DNA from: an uncultured Bacteroidales bacterium
GTDB taxonomy: Bacteria > Bacteroidota > Bacteroidia > Bacteroidales > Muribaculaceae
DNA: 53,976 nucleotides
NCBI GenBank assembly: GCA_947573135.1
Contig: CANPDU010000021.1
Location: forward strand, 1-53,976
Direction of reading: 5' to 3'
The translations under genes and the position numbers were made by a program. The notes under the pieces are model-generated. The model had not been told where the DNA came from. It made no database searches and saw only the letters and a list, made by a program, of their open reading frames with translations. The first letter of the stretch is position 1. Each line of letters starts with the position of its first letter. Below are positions 43,164 to 53,030 of this stretch, in pieces.

Positions 43164-43682
43164 ATGGAATACATTAAATCAAAAATTCGCGATGTCCAGG
43201 ATTTTCCGACGAAGGGAATTCTGTTCAAGGATCTGACTACAGCGTTTAAGGATCCTCGGGCTCTGCATATCATCGGGTGGGATCTTTCGCAGCTTTACCG
43301 AGATAAAGGCGTGACTAAAGTCGTAGGCATCGAGTCGCGTGGTTTTATCGGTGGTTCGATACTTGCATTCGAACTGGGGGCGGGTTTCGTACCGGCGCGT
43401 AAACCCGGTAAGCTTCCAGCTGATACTATTAAAATGGAGTATGCCAAAGAATACGGCACGGATGTGATAGAAATGCATCGCGATGCAATCGGCCCCGACG
43501 ACGTAGTGGTGCTCCACGACGATGTTCTCGCTACCGGCGGAACGATGGCCGCCGCTTATAAGCTCGTGAAAAGCATGAATCCCAAGAAAATCTATGTCAA
43601 TTTCATCATAGAGCTTACTGCCCTCGACGGTCGTAAAGCGCTGCCCGATGATGTAGAGGTTACGTCTCTTATCAAATATTAA
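43164..43682 (+). CDS. apt: Adenine phosphoribosyltransferase
   Basis: A 172-residue purine-salvage enzyme that makes AMP from adenine and PRPP. It has IRDVQDFPTKGILFKDLTTA, GIESRGFIGGSILAFELGAG, FVPARKPGKLP and the PRPP-binding VVLHDDVLATGGTMAAAYKL. The usual sequence in the PRPP loop is DDLLATGGT; here DDVLATGGT. ATG 43164 gives the normal length, whereas the longer frame from 43095 would run through the parS-like site and mnmG stop. A strong terminator follows. Confidence 0.97.
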   Translation: MEYIKSKIRDVQDFPTKGILFKDLTTAFKDPRALHIIGWDLSQLYRDKGVTKVVGIESRGFIGGSILAFELGAGFVPARKPGKLPADTIKMEYAKEYGTDVIEMHRDAIGPDDVVVLHDDVLATGGTMAAAYKLVKSMNPKKIYVNFIIELTALDGRKALPDDVEVTSLIKY

Positions 43683-43700
43683 TCGGATACAACATATTGC

Positions 43701-43740
43701 GATCGGGAGCGTTGAAACTATAACGTTCCCGATCTTTTTA
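43701..43740 (+). terminator. Terminator between apt and uvrC
   Basis: GATCGGGAGCGTT pairs with AACGTTCCCGATC (one G-T pair in 13) across an 8-base loop and is followed by TTTTTA. uvrC starts 4 bases later, so transcription of uvrC depends on read-through or on a start site within this region. Confidence 0.85.
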
Positions 43741-43743
43741 GTT

Positions 43744-45549
43744 ATGGCCAAACACGAAAAATCGCCTGAATTAAAGGAAAAAATCTCCATATTGCCCGAT
43801 ACGCCCGGAGTCTATACATACTATGATGCAGAGGGTAAGGTGATCTATGTCGGTAAGGCGAAGAACCTTAAACGACGGGTGTCGTCGTATTTCAACCGTA
43901 CTCATGACTGTCTGCGGACGAATCTGCTGGTGCGTGCGATTGCCGATATGACGTATATCGTCGTGCCTACCGAACAGGACGCGCTCAATCTGGAGAACTC
44001 CATGATCAAGGAGTTTAAGCCGCGTTACAACGTGCTGCTCAAAGATGACAAGTCATATCCATGGATTGTTGTAACGAATGAAATGTATCCTCGGGTTTTC
44101 ATTACGCGCCAATATATTAAGGATGGATCGAAATATTACGGTCCTTATACTAATACGCAGATCGCGCGGACTGTGATAGATCTTATCCGCGAACTCTATC
44201 CTGTGCGCACATGCCGCCTGCCGATAACAAAAGATTATGTTTCTGCCGGTAAGGGCCGTCTGTGTCTGCAGTATCATATAAAAAAGTGTAGGGGATGTTG
44301 CACGGGAGCGATCAGCTCCGAAGAGTATGGCGGCTATATCGACAGGATCAAGCAGATACTTCGAGGCGACATTCAGGAACTGCTCGGATATCTTAGGGAC
44401 GAGATGGGGCGACTTGCCGCCGAAATGCGCTTTGAGGAGGCTCAGGAGCTGAAGGAAAAATACGAATTGCTTGAAAACTATCAGTCCAAGAGCGTGATAG
44501 TCAGCCAGACTATCAACGATGTCGATGTGTTTGCGATCGATGACGATGAAAAAGATGTATATATCAATTATATGCACGTCAGACGCGGCGCCGTGGTCAG
44601 AAGTGTGACTCTGAGATACAGGCGCAGCCTCGACGAGTCGCAGGCGCAGTTGCTCGCCTACGCAATGGATGAGATCAGTCATTCGCTCGGAGTGGTCTAT
44701 GATGAAGTTGTAGTTCCGTTGATTCCTGAGGTTGAAATGCCCGGCGTCAGCTTTACGGTGCCTCAGCGCGGCGATAAAGCGAAGCTGCTTGAGGTGTCGC
44801 GCCGTAATGCTCGCCAGAATAAGATCGACGCGCTTAAGCATATGGAAAAAAATGATCCTGATCTGCGTGTTGACCGTCTTATGGAGCGTATGAAAGCCGA
44901 CTTCAGGCTTAACGAGCTGCCGCGCCATATAGAGTGTTTTGATAACTCAAACATCCAGGGCTCGAATCCCGTTGCGTCGTGCGTTGTGTTCCGAAACGGG
45001 AAACCGTGTAAGCGTGATTACCGTCATTTCAACATCAAGACAGTCGTCGGCCCCGACGATTTCGCGTCGATGCGCGAGGTTCTCACGCGTCGCTACACAC
45101 GTCTGATGGAAGAAGGGCAGGGGCTTCCGCAGCTGATCGTCGTCGACGGCGGCAAGGGTCAGCTTAGTGCTGCCGTTGAGGCTCTCGAAGCCATTGGTCT
45201 GCGCGGCACAATCGCCGTCGTCGGCATCGCGAAGAGACTGGAGGAAATATATTTTCCGGGCGATAGCGTGCCGCTGTATATCGACAAGAATTCTGAGTCG
45301 CTCAGGGTAGTGCAGCATATGCGTGACGAGGCTCACCGTTTCGGCATCACGCATCATCGCAATCAGCGCAGCAAATCTCAGATTGTCAGTGCACTGGACT
45401 CAATAAAAGGCGTAGGACCGAAGACTGCCGATACGCTTCTGAGGCATTTCAAAAGCGTGAAGCGTATACGCGAGGCGTCGCTTGATGAGCTTTCTGCTGT
45501 GATCGGACAGTCTAAGGCTCAGATGGTTAAGTCGGCTCTGAAGGAATAG
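43744..45549 (+). CDS. uvrC: Excinuclease ABC subunit C
   Basis: A 601-residue nucleotide-excision-repair nuclease. The GIY-YIG domain is at the N-terminus (PGVYTYYDAEGKVIYVGKAK at about residues 20-39); the UvrB-binding UVR region is near 205-240; the RNase-H-like C-terminal nuclease includes IECFDNSNIQGSNPVASCVV and RYTRLMEEGQGLPQLIVVDG with an aspartate; and the C-terminal helix-hairpin-helix has IKGVGPKTADTLLRHFKSVK. It makes the dual incisions with UvrB. Confidence 0.97.
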   Translation: MAKHEKSPELKEKISILPDTPGVYTYYDAEGKVIYVGKAKNLKRRVSSYFNRTHDCLRTNLLVRAIADMTYIVVPTEQDALNLENSMIKEFKPRYNVLLKDDKSYPWIVVTNEMYPRVFITRQYIKDGSKYYGPYTNTQIARTVIDLIRELYPVRTCRLPITKDYVSAGKGRLCLQYHIKKCRGCCTGAISSEEYGGYIDRIKQILRGDIQELLGYLRDEMGRLAAEMRFEEAQELKEKYELLENYQSKSVIVSQTINDVDVFAIDDDEKDVYINYMHVRRGAVVRSVTLRYRRSLDESQAQLLAYAMDEISHSLGVVYDEVVVPLIPEVEMPGVSFTVPQRGDKAKLLEVSRRNARQNKIDALKHMEKNDPDLRVDRLMERMKADFRLNELPRHIECFDNSNIQGSNPVASCVVFRNGKPCKRDYRHFNIKTVVGPDDFASMREVLTRRYTRLMEEGQGLPQLIVVDGGKGQLSAAVEALEAIGLRGTIAVVGIAKRLEEIYFPGDSVPLYIDKNSESLRVVQHMRDEAHRFGITHHRNQRSKSQIVSALDSIKGVGPKTADTLLRHFKSVKRIREASLDELSAVIGQSKAQMVKSALKE

Positions 45550-45595
45550 GGCCGGGAGCGTCTGAGGGTTTTATTTTATGTATAAACAGTAATTT

Positions 45596-46048
45596 ATGAG
45601 ACTTGTAATCCAGAGAGTGAGTGAGGCGTCGGTTTCGGTCGACGGTGAAATTATAGGAGCTGTCGGTCGCGGACTGATGGTGCTTGTAGGGGTCGAGCAT
45701 GGCGACACAGAAGCCGATGTCGACTGGCTTGCCGCAAAAACGGTTGCGCTCAGAATATTTGAAGATGAGGCAGGTGTGATGAATCGTTCTGTCGCAGATA
45801 TAGGTGGTCAGGTATTGGCGGTCAGCCAGTTCACGCTTACTGCTTCGACGCGCAAAGGCAACCGGCCGAGCTATATCAGAGCTGCCGGCCACGATGTGGC
45901 TGTGCCGTTATATGAAGCTTATTGCCGCAAGGTCGGTGAATTGCTTGGCCGTAATACAGAACGGGGCCGCTTCGGAGCCGACATGAAAGTCGCGCTCGTC
46001 AACGACGGCCCCGTGACAATTATAATAGATTCCAGGCTGAGGGAGTGA
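45596..46048 (+). CDS. dtd: D-aminoacyl-tRNA deacylase
   Basis: A 150-residue DTD that frees tRNA from mischarged D-amino acids and glycine. Signatures are [39 protein letters not shown] and the C-terminal [12 protein letters not shown], all of which form the active site at the dimer interface. It starts 46 bases after uvrC and is probably co-transcribed. Confidence 0.96.
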   Translation: MRLVIQRVSEASVSVDGEIIGAVGRGLMVLVGVEHGDTEADVDWLAAKTVALRIFEDEAGVMNRSVADIGGQVLAVSQFTLTASTRKGNRPSYIRAAGHDVAVPLYEAYCRKVGELLGRNTERGRFGADMKVALVNDGPVTIIIDSRLRE

Positions 46049-46053
46049 CGGAT

Positions 46054-47088
46054 TTAGAGTAAGTCTATGCCGGCCTGATGACATAGTTCGATCTGATCGT
46101 GAGGCCAGATCGATGCCTGAACTTCGCCGATATGGGCCTTCTGGAGAATAAACATACATAGGCGGCTCTGACCGATGCCGCCGCCGATCGACGACGGATA
46201 TTCACCCGCGAGCAGCGCGCGGTGGAAAGCGAGTTGTGCGCGCTCCTCGCACCCGCGGATCTTAAGTTGCCGGGCGAGGGATTCCGGGCTTACACGGATG
46301 CCCATGGACGAGATTTCAAACGGTATGCCGAGTACGCGGTTCCATAGGATAATGTCGCCGTTGAGGCCGTTGTAACCGTCGGCGTTGGGTGTGCTCCAGT
46401 CATCATAGTCGGGTGCGCGTCCGTCGTGAGGTTCGCCGTCTGAGAGTCGGTCGCCGATGCCGATTATGAACACTGCTCCATATTTTTTTGCAGCTTCGGC
46501 TTCGCGTTGCCGCGGAGTCAGATCCGGATAACGGTCGAGCAATTCCTGAGAATGGATGAAGGTTATTTCGTCTGGCAGAGTCGGGGTGATATGGGGATAA
46601 ATTTTGAAAATAATGTCTTCGATGCGTTTAATCGCCCCATAGATCTCGCGGACTGTCTTTTTGAGATAGTCGAGGTTGCGGTCGGCCTCGGCAATTGTCT
46701 TCTCCCAGTCCCACTGGTCGACGTAGAGCGAGTGAAGATTGTCGAGGTCTTCAAATGTGCGGATGGCGTTCATATCGGTGTAGATGCCGAAGCCCGGTGC
46801 GATATCGTATGCTGCAAGCTTTGCGCGTTTCCATTTTGCAAGCGAATGGACGACTTCGGCACGGCGCCCGTCCATCGCATCGATGGTGAAACCGACGGCG
46901 TGTTCGGTGCCGTTAAGATCATCGTTGATGCCGGTTCCTGCCTCGACGAAGAGCGGAGCGGTAACCCGGCGCAGTTTAAGCGCTTCGGCGAGAGCCGTCT
47001 GAAACTTCTCTTTGATTTGTTTGATAGCTATTTCTGTAGTTTCGGTTAGTAGTTTTCGCTTGTACTTCTTGGGAATGATTAGTGGCAT
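46054..47088 (-). CDS. asnA: Aspartate-ammonia ligase (asparagine synthetase A)
   Basis: A 344-residue AsnA, related to class II aspartyl-tRNA synthetases, which makes asparagine from aspartate, ammonia and ATP. Motifs include TAPLFVEAGTGINDDLNGTE, AVGFTIDAMDGRRAEVVHSL, YVDQWDWEKTIAEADRNLDY and GIGGGIGQSRLCMFILQKAH-like sequence at the C-terminus (SSIGGGIGQSRLCMF). It converges with dtd, 5 bases apart. A TAATTTTG box at 47126-47133 on the minus strand is its likely promoter. Confidence 0.96.
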   Translation of the reverse strand: MPLIIPKKYKRKLLTETTEIAIKQIKEKFQTALAEALKLRRVTAPLFVEAGTGINDDLNGTEHAVGFTIDAMDGRRAEVVHSLAKWKRAKLAAYDIAPGFGIYTDMNAIRTFEDLDNLHSLYVDQWDWEKTIAEADRNLDYLKKTVREIYGAIKRIEDIIFKIYPHITPTLPDEITFIHSQELLDRYPDLTPRQREAEAAKKYGAVFIIGIGDRLSDGEPHDGRAPDYDDWSTPNADGYNGLNGDIILWNRVLGIPFEISSMGIRVSPESLARQLKIRGCEERAQLAFHRALLAGEYPSSIGGGIGQSRLCMFILQKAHIGEVQASIWPHDQIELCHQAGIDLL

Positions 47089-47388
47089 AGTGTTGTCGTA
47101 TTCGTTAATAATGTATCATAATGCGCAAAATTATAAATTATTTATGGAAATATGAAATATTATTAGATTAAATATTTGCAAAATGGTTTTATTATTAGTA
47201 GCCGGTACCGCAAATCATAGAAATATGGTTAAAAATATATAAATAATATAAATATAAGGGCGTATATAATATAAGCAGGGGACAATTAATTGACAAGGGG
47301 ATAAAAAAATGCTATCTTTGCAGAGCAATAGAGAGCCGGAGGGAGCTGACGCTTCCTCCGCTTTGTTTAATTAAACTTAATCAACTGA
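47089..47388. other. AT-rich 300-bp divergent promoter region (asnA / rimP)
   Basis: No gene is seen. The asnA promoter box is at 47126-47133 (minus) and the rimP promoter at 47289-47320. The middle (47140-47280) is AT-rich without recognisable features. Confidence 0.6.
47289..47320 (+). promoter_or_regulatory. Promoter of rimP-nusA-infB
   Basis: ATTG at 47289-47292, 20 bases, TATCTTTG at 47313-47320. The leader of about 60 bases contains a hairpin, CGGAGG (47338) with CCTCCG (47356), before ATG 47389, which might regulate translation. Confidence 0.6.
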
Positions 47389-47856
47389 ATGATTGACAAA
47401 GATTTACTGGTAAAAACCGTAGAAGAAGCGATTAAAGGAACAGACCTTTTTATCGTGGATATCGTTGTGAAGCCTGACAATAATATCATCGTCGAGCTTG
47501 ATTCGGCCAACGGCGTTGACATAGATAGTTGTGTGGCTATCAACCGTAAGATCGAATCGGTCTTCGACCGCGACGTCGAGGATTATCAGCTTGAGGTCGG
47601 TTCGGCGGGTCTGACATCGCCCTTCAAGGTAAAGGCTCAATATGACAAAAACATCGGCAACGAGGTCGAGATACTTACGCGCGCCGGCCGTAAGCTCTCT
47701 GGGCGTCTGGTAGAGACCGGCGATGAAACATTCACAGTCGAAGTGCCGACAAAGGTCAAGCACGAAGGCGCCAAACGCCCGGTGATCGAACTTGTGCCGG
47801 AGACGTTTGCTTACGGCGACTGCAAAAGCGTGAAGTACAAAATCGACTTCAAGTAA
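47389..47856 (+). CDS. rimP: Ribosome maturation factor RimP
   Basis: A 155-residue RimP needed for 30S subunit maturation. It shows the N-terminal alpha/beta domain with VELDSANGVDIDSCVAINRK and IESVFD, DYQLEVGSAGLTSPFK (the family's EVSSPG-like motif) and a C-terminal SH3-like barrel. It heads the rimP-nusA-infB order that is conserved in nearly all bacteria. Confidence 0.95.
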   Translation: MIDKDLLVKTVEEAIKGTDLFIVDIVVKPDNNIIVELDSANGVDIDSCVAINRKIESVFDRDVEDYQLEVGSAGLTSPFKVKAQYDKNIGNEVEILTRAGRKLSGRLVETGDETFTVEVPTKVKHEGAKRPVIELVPETFAYGDCKSVKYKIDFK

Positions 47857-47907
47857 AAGACGAATTATAGAAACAAAACAAAAAAATACAACTCACAACA
47901 AAGAAAC

Positions 47908-49167
47908 ATGGCAAAGAAAGAGGCAACTCCGAATATGGTCGAACAGTTCGCCGAGTTTAAAGAACTCAAGAACATCGACAAGACGACAATGATCAGTGTG
48001 CTGGAAGAATCATTCCGCAACGTATTGGCAAAGATGTTTGGCACAGACGAAAATCTCGATGTGATCCTCAATCCTGACAAAGGCGACGTGCAGATCTTCC
48101 AAAATCTGCTCGTGGTTCCCGACGGCGAGGTGACAGATCCCAACATGCAGATCTCGCTTAGTGACGCCCGGGCCGACGATGATCCCGATGCAGAAGTAGG
48201 CGAAGAGCATACCAAAGAAATCATTTTCGAGAAATTCGGCCGCCGCGCCATCCTCAATCTCCGTCAGACACTCCAGTCAAAGATACTCGATCTTCAGAAA
48301 GAGGCCATTTATAACAAGTTCAAGGAGCTTGAAGGCGAACTTGTCAGCGGCGAGGTTTATCAGACATGGTCGAAGGAGACATTGCTTCTCGACGATGACA
48401 AAAACGAATTGCTTCTCCCCAAAAGCGAAGCTATTCCCGGCGACTTCTTCCGTAAAGGCGAGACTGTCCGCGCTGTGATTGCCAACGTCGACAACAAGAA
48501 CAACAACCCGAAGATCACCGTATCTCGTACGAACGAAAATTTCCTGCGCCGTCTCTTCGAGCTCGAGGTTCCCGAAATCCACGACGGCCTGATCAACATC
48601 CGTGCCGTTGCCCGCATACCGGGCGAGCGCGCCAAGATCGCCGTCGAGAGCTATGACGAACGAATTGATCCGGTAGGTGCATGCGTCGGTGTGCGCGGTT
48701 CGCGTATCCATGGCATCGTCCGCGAGCTCCGCAACGAAAATATTGACGTGATCAACTACACCAACAATCCGTCGCTTTTTATCCAGCGCGCGCTTTCGCC
48801 CGCCAAGATCTCGTCCATCCGTCTCGATGAGGAAGAAAAGAAGGCTGAGGTATTTCTCCGTCCGGAGGAGGTCTCGCTTGCAATCGGTAAAAACGGTCTG
48901 AACATCAAACTTGCCTCAATGCTGACCGGTTATGTTATCGATGTCTACCGCGACGCTGAGGAGACAGTTGTCGAAGAAGACATCTATCTGGAAGAATTCA
49001 AGGACGAAATCGACGAATGGGTTATCGATGCACTCAAAAACATAGGCTTCGTGACAGCCAAAAGCGTGCTCAACGCTCCGCGCGAAATGCTTATCGAAAA
49101 AGCCGATCTCGAAGAGTCGACAGTCGATAACGTTCTGGCCGTACTCAGAGCTGAATTCGAAGACTGA
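47908..49167 (+). CDS. nusA: Transcription elongation/termination factor NusA
   Basis: A 419-residue NusA. It has the N-terminal RNAP-binding domain, an S1 domain around residues 140-200, KH1 and KH2 domains (DPVGACVGVRGSRIHGIVRE followed by LRNENIDVI, and ALSPAKISSIRLDEEEKKAE, LAIGKNGLNIKLASMLTGYV). It lacks the long acidic repeats of E. coli NusA, as in other Bacteroidetes. It affects pausing, termination and rRNA antitermination. Confidence 0.98.
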   Translation: MAKKEATPNMVEQFAEFKELKNIDKTTMISVLEESFRNVLAKMFGTDENLDVILNPDKGDVQIFQNLLVVPDGEVTDPNMQISLSDARADDDPDAEVGEEHTKEIIFEKFGRRAILNLRQTLQSKILDLQKEAIYNKFKELEGELVSGEVYQTWSKETLLLDDDKNELLLPKSEAIPGDFFRKGETVRAVIANVDNKNNNPKITVSRTNENFLRRLFELEVPEIHDGLINIRAVARIPGERAKIAVESYDERIDPVGACVGVRGSRIHGIVRELRNENIDVINYTNNPSLFIQRALSPAKISSIRLDEEEKKAEVFLRPEEVSLAIGKNGLNIKLASMLTGYVIDVYRDAEETVVEEDIYLEEFKDEIDEWVIDALKNIGFVTAKSVLNAPREMLIEKADLEESTVDNVLAVLRAEFED

Positions 49168-49272
49168 TCGGCAAGCCTCTCTCCGGCCGCGCCAATCATA
49201 TTATAAAAACAACAACATTAACGACAAACAACGACATCGCGCCACGCCCCGCACAAGCCAGGCCTGCCGATC
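49166..49272 (+). promoter_or_regulatory. Long-range stem in the nusA-infB spacer
   Basis: GATCGGCAAGCCT (49166-49178) pairs with AGGCCTGCCGATC (49260-49272) at 12 of 13 positions, enclosing about 81 bases. The left arm overlaps the nusA stop codon and the right arm ends 15 bases before infB. It could be a processing or translation-control structure. Confidence 0.4.
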
Positions 49273-49287
49273 GATAGATAAAAATAT

Positions 49288-52215
49288 ATGGCGAAAACTA
49301 AAATCAGTACATTAGCAAAAGACCTTAACGTAGCCCTCCCGACCGTTATCGAATTTTTGCGTAAAAAAGACATCAGCATCGACGTAAGTCCCAACACGCG
49401 TGTGGAGGACGATGTGGTAGCACTGCTGATGAATGAGTTCAAGCATGACAAGGATCTAAAGCCTCAGGCTACAGTCCGTGCGCCTAAACCGGCTCCGGCC
49501 GCGCCCAAGGACATTCCGGCGCCTGCTCCGAAGAGCGAAGAACCTCAAAGACCCGAGACGACAGGCCCGCGTATCCTCGGCAAACTTGAACTTGATAAGA
49601 AAGGCAATCCTGTCGTGAGGAAGGCGGAAGCGCCTGCACCATCTAAACCGGCGCCTGCACAGCCCGTTGTCGAAAAAGAAAACGCACCGAAGACTGATGC
49701 AAAACCGTCTCAGAAAACTGAAACCCAATCTGCCGCAGCGAAGGACGTAGCAGTTGCTGATAAGCCCAAGCCTGATGTTGTGCCTCAAGAGGCATCTAAG
49801 CCAAAGCATGAGGCTGTCGCTCAGGAGAGTAAACCGGTTCACCGTCCCGAACCTAAGCCGGTCCAAAAACCGGCTCAGCAGCCTGTGAACGAACGGAAGC
49901 CAGAACCTAAGCCCGCGAAAGCCGAACCGGTGATAAAATCCGAGCCCGAAGTGTTTGCTCTTGATCGTAAAGTAGCCGGCCCGAGCATCAATGTCATCGG
50001 AAAGATCGACCTTGACGCTATCAATCAGTCGACGCGCCCCAAAAAGAAAAGCAAGGAAGAGCGTCGCAATGACCGTGCGGCACGTGCAGCCCAATCGGGC
50101 GAAGGAGCGTCGGGCGACCGCAAAAAACGCAAGCGTATCGGCGGAAAAGAGAAAATCGACATTGAAAAGACTGGACAGCAGGCAGCGCAGAATGAACGCA
50201 ATCAACGTTCGGCCGGTCAGGGAGGTGGCCAGCCGCGAGGCGGAAAGAATGCTTCAAAAGACAAAAAGCGCGGAGACCGTCGTCCGTCAGCACCACAGCA
50301 TGTGGAAGTCAGCGAGGAAGACGTATCTAAGCAGGTAAAGGAAACACTCGCCCGTCTGACAAACAAAGATAAGGCGCTCAAACGCGGTGCCAAATGGCGT
50401 AAGGAAAAACGCGAGATGGTCGCAAATCGCGAGCGTGAGGCTGCTCAGGCCGAAATGGCCGAAAGCCGGGTACTCAAGCTCACTGAATTTGTGACCGCCA
50501 ACGACCTTGCGCTGATGATGGACGTGCCTATCAACAATGTCATAGCTACCTGTATGAACCTCGGCGTAATGGTTTCGATCAACCAGCGCCTTGATGCAGA
50601 AACTATCAATATAGTTGCAGAGGAATTCGGTTTTGAGACAGAGTATGTGTCGGCCGAAGTAGCTCAGGCAATACATCAGGAAGAGGACACGGAAGAGGAT
50701 CTTGTCAACCGTCCTCCGATTGTCACTGTGATGGGACATGTCGACCACGGCAAAACATCGTTGCTTGATTATATCCGTCATGCAAACGTTATCGCGGGTG
50801 AGGCCGGCGGCATCACTCAGCACATCGGTTCTTATAGTGTGACTCTGCCCGACGGCCGTCATATAACATTCCTCGATACTCCTGGTCACGAAGCCTTTAC
50901 GGCCATGCGTGCCCGCGGCGCGAAGATCACAGATATCTGTATCATCATCGTGGCTGCCGACGACAGCGTGATGCCGCAGACCGTCGAAGCCATCAACCAC
51001 GCATCGGCGGCAGGTGTGCCGATCGTGTTTGCGATCAACAAGATCGACAAGCCTCATGCCAATCCCGATAAGATCAAAGAAGAGCTTGCTGCCATGAATT
51101 ATCTTGTCGAAGAATGGGGCGGCAAATATCAGTCACAGGACATTTCAGCCAAGAAGGGTATTGGAGTTGAAGAGCTTATGGAGAAAGTGCTTCTTGAAGC
51201 CGAGCTCCTCGAACTCAAGGCCAATCCTAACCGCAACGCCACAGGCGCGATCATCGAGTCGACGCTTGACAAGGGCCGCGGCTATGTGGCGAATGTTCTT
51301 GTGCAGAACGGCACATTACATGTTGGCGACATCGTGCTTGCCGGTAATCATTTCGGCAAGGTCAAGGCTATGTTCAACGAACGTGACCAGCGTATCACTG
51401 AAGCCGGGCCTGCAACTCCGGCGCTGATCCTCGGACTCAACGGTGCTCCTACGGCCGGGGATACATTCAACGTTCTTGACACCGAACAGGAAGCCCGTGA
51501 AATCGCCAACAAGCGAACCCAGCTTCAGCGCGAACAGGGTCTCCGCACAACGAAAATCCTTACGCTTGAAGATATCGGCCGCCGTCGCGCGATCGGAAAC
51601 TTTCAGGAACTCAATATCATCGTCAAAGGCGACGTCGACGGCTCGATCGAGGCTCTGTCAGACTCGCTCATCAAACTTTCGACCGATGAAATCCAGGTCA
51701 ATGTGCTCCACAAGGCTGTCGGCGAGATCTCGGAGAGCGATGTCACACTTGCGGCTGCTTCCGACGCCGTCATAATCGGTTTCCAGGTGCGTCCGTCAAT
51801 GGCAGCGCGCCGCGCAGCCGAGCGCGAAGGAGTGCAGATCCGTCTCTATTCGATCATCTATCAGGCAATCGAGGAGGTTAAGGACGCTATGGCCGGCATG
51901 CTTGCACCGGAGATCAAGGAAGAGATCACCGGTACGGCAGAGGTCATGGAAACATTCCATATCTCGAAAGTCGGCACAATCGCCGGCGCTATCGTGCGAG
52001 AAGGCAAGATCAAGCGCAGCAATAAAGTCCGGCTTATCCGCGACGGCATCGTGCGCTATACGGGCGATCTCGGTTCGCTCAAGCGTTTCAAGGACGATGT
52101 CAAGGAAGTAACTTCGGGTTATGACTGCGGTCTGTCGATATCGGGTTACAATGACGTGAAAGTCGGCGACCTTATCGAAGGCTTTGAGGAAGTCGAAGTG
52201 AACCGTACGCTGTAA
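49288..52215 (+). CDS. infB: Translation initiation factor IF-2
   Basis: A 975-residue IF-2. The N-terminal IF2_N module is [20 protein letters not shown], and a long linker rich in Pro, Glu, Lys and Ala (about 60-340) is low complexity. A second N-domain-like segment with [20 protein letters not shown] precedes the GTPase domain: G1 [11 protein letters not shown] near residue 486, DTPGHEAF and [12 protein letters not shown]. Domains II, III and IV are complete. It brings fMet-tRNA to the 30S subunit. Its TAA and folK's ATG overlap by one base. Confidence 0.98.
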   Translation: MAKTKISTLAKDLNVALPTVIEFLRKKDISIDVSPNTRVEDDVVALLMNEFKHDKDLKPQATVRAPKPAPAAPKDIPAPAPKSEEPQRPETTGPRILGKLELDKKGNPVVRKAEAPAPSKPAPAQPVVEKENAPKTDAKPSQKTETQSAAAKDVAVADKPKPDVVPQEASKPKHEAVAQESKPVHRPEPKPVQKPAQQPVNERKPEPKPAKAEPVIKSEPEVFALDRKVAGPSINVIGKIDLDAINQSTRPKKKSKEERRNDRAARAAQSGEGASGDRKKRKRIGGKEKIDIEKTGQQAAQNERNQRSAGQGGGQPRGGKNASKDKKRGDRRPSAPQHVEVSEEDVSKQVKETLARLTNKDKALKRGAKWRKEKREMVANREREAAQAEMAESRVLKLTEFVTANDLALMMDVPINNVIATCMNLGVMVSINQRLDAETINIVAEEFGFETEYVSAEVAQAIHQEEDTEEDLVNRPPIVTVMGHVDHGKTSLLDYIRHANVIAGEAGGITQHIGSYSVTLPDGRHITFLDTPGHEAFTAMRARGAKITDICIIIVAADDSVMPQTVEAINHASAAGVPIVFAINKIDKPHANPDKIKEELAAMNYLVEEWGGKYQSQDISAKKGIGVEELMEKVLLEAELLELKANPNRNATGAIIESTLDKGRGYVANVLVQNGTLHVGDIVLAGNHFGKVKAMFNERDQRITEAGPATPALILGLNGAPTAGDTFNVLDTEQEAREIANKRTQLQREQGLRTTKILTLEDIGRRRAIGNFQELNIIVKGDVDGSIEALSDSLIKLSTDEIQVNVLHKAVGEISESDVTLAAASDAVIIGFQVRPSMAARRAAEREGVQIRLYSIIYQAIEEVKDAMAGMLAPEIKEEITGTAEVMETFHISKVGTIAGAIVREGKIKRSNKVRLIRDGIVRYTGDLGSLKRFKDDVKEVTSGYDCGLSISGYNDVKVGDLIEGFEEVEVNRTL

Positions 52216-52697
52216 TGTCAAGAATACATATCAATATCGGATCTAACACAGGCGACCGCGCGGCTCTTATCGAGCGCGCGGTCGCTGCTATTGCCGCACG
52301 TCTTGATCCTGACGGGAAAGCTGAAATAAGGCTTGCGCCCGTGGTCGAAAGCGAACCATGGGGCTTCGAGTCGGAGAATAAGTTTCTCAATCTCGGCCTG
52401 ATGGTCGACATGCCCGGAGATGTGGATCCGCACGAGGTGCTGCGCTGTCTGCAGGCCGTCGAACGTGAGATCGCCGACCGGCCGCACCGCAATGCAGACG
52501 GAAGCTATGCCGACCGACCGATCGACATAGATCTTATCGCGCTTGACGATATTGTGGTCGACACTCCTGATCTGCTGTTGCCGCATCCCCGGATGCATCT
52601 GCGTCAGTTCGTACTCGAACCTATAAGCATACTCGACCCCGAATGGCGCCACCCTGTCTATGGCAAAACTGCAACGGAACTGTTAGAGCTTGTTTAA
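52215..52697 (+). CDS. folK: 2-amino-4-hydroxy-6-hydroxymethyldihydropteridine pyrophosphokinase
   Basis: A 160-residue HPPK of folate synthesis, which transfers pyrophosphate from ATP to the pterin. It has INIGSNTGDRAALIERAVAA, ESEPWGFESENKFLNLGLMV and the signature ADRPIDIDLIALDDIVVDTP. It follows infB by overlap. Its last three codons and stop (GAG CTT GTT TAA) are the first 12 bases of the adjacent MITE-like element, so the element has shaped the C-terminus. Confidence 0.96.
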   Translation: MSRIHINIGSNTGDRAALIERAVAAIAARLDPDGKAEIRLAPVVESEPWGFESENKFLNLGLMVDMPGDVDPHEVLRCLQAVEREIADRPHRNADGSYADRPIDIDLIALDDIVVDTPDLLLPHPRMHLRQFVLEPISILDPEWRHPVYGKTATELLELV

Positions 52698-53030
52698 TAA
52701 TAAATGTTTCCGGCAGGGTTGCATAGCTTGAGGAGATTTTTGTCATGAGACGAAGGAGCGTACTTGACGTACGCGACTGAGGAGCAGGGCAAAAAGCGCC
52801 CATGATATGCAAAGCAAAGGTAATTTTGAATTAATCAATTTCTTCCATAAATATTTTAAACGAAATGAAAAGATGTAAGTATTATAAAAAGAATAGCAGC
52901 CGACGGCCGGTCGCCGACATATTTCCGTCTGCTCTTCGGTCGTTATGGACCCCATAACTCCCTCATCACATCCAAAAATCTGCACGGCGACTGACCGCCC
53001 TGCAGGTAACATTTATTTTTAAACAAGCTC
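52687..53030. mobile_element. MITE-like element with long imperfect inverted repeats and TTA duplication
   Basis: The 344-base element begins GAGCTTGTTTAATAATAAAT, and its right end reversed begins GAGCTTGTTTAAAAATAAAT; 30 of the first 33 bases match. The arms stay related further in (both contain AGATTTTTG and GAGGGAG/GAAGGAG). Both flanks have TTA, a likely 3-bp target duplication. It encodes no protein of note. A hairpin GCGTAC-TTGAC-GTACGC lies at 52767-52783. A second right end is at 57-145. Source transposase unknown. Confidence 0.75.
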
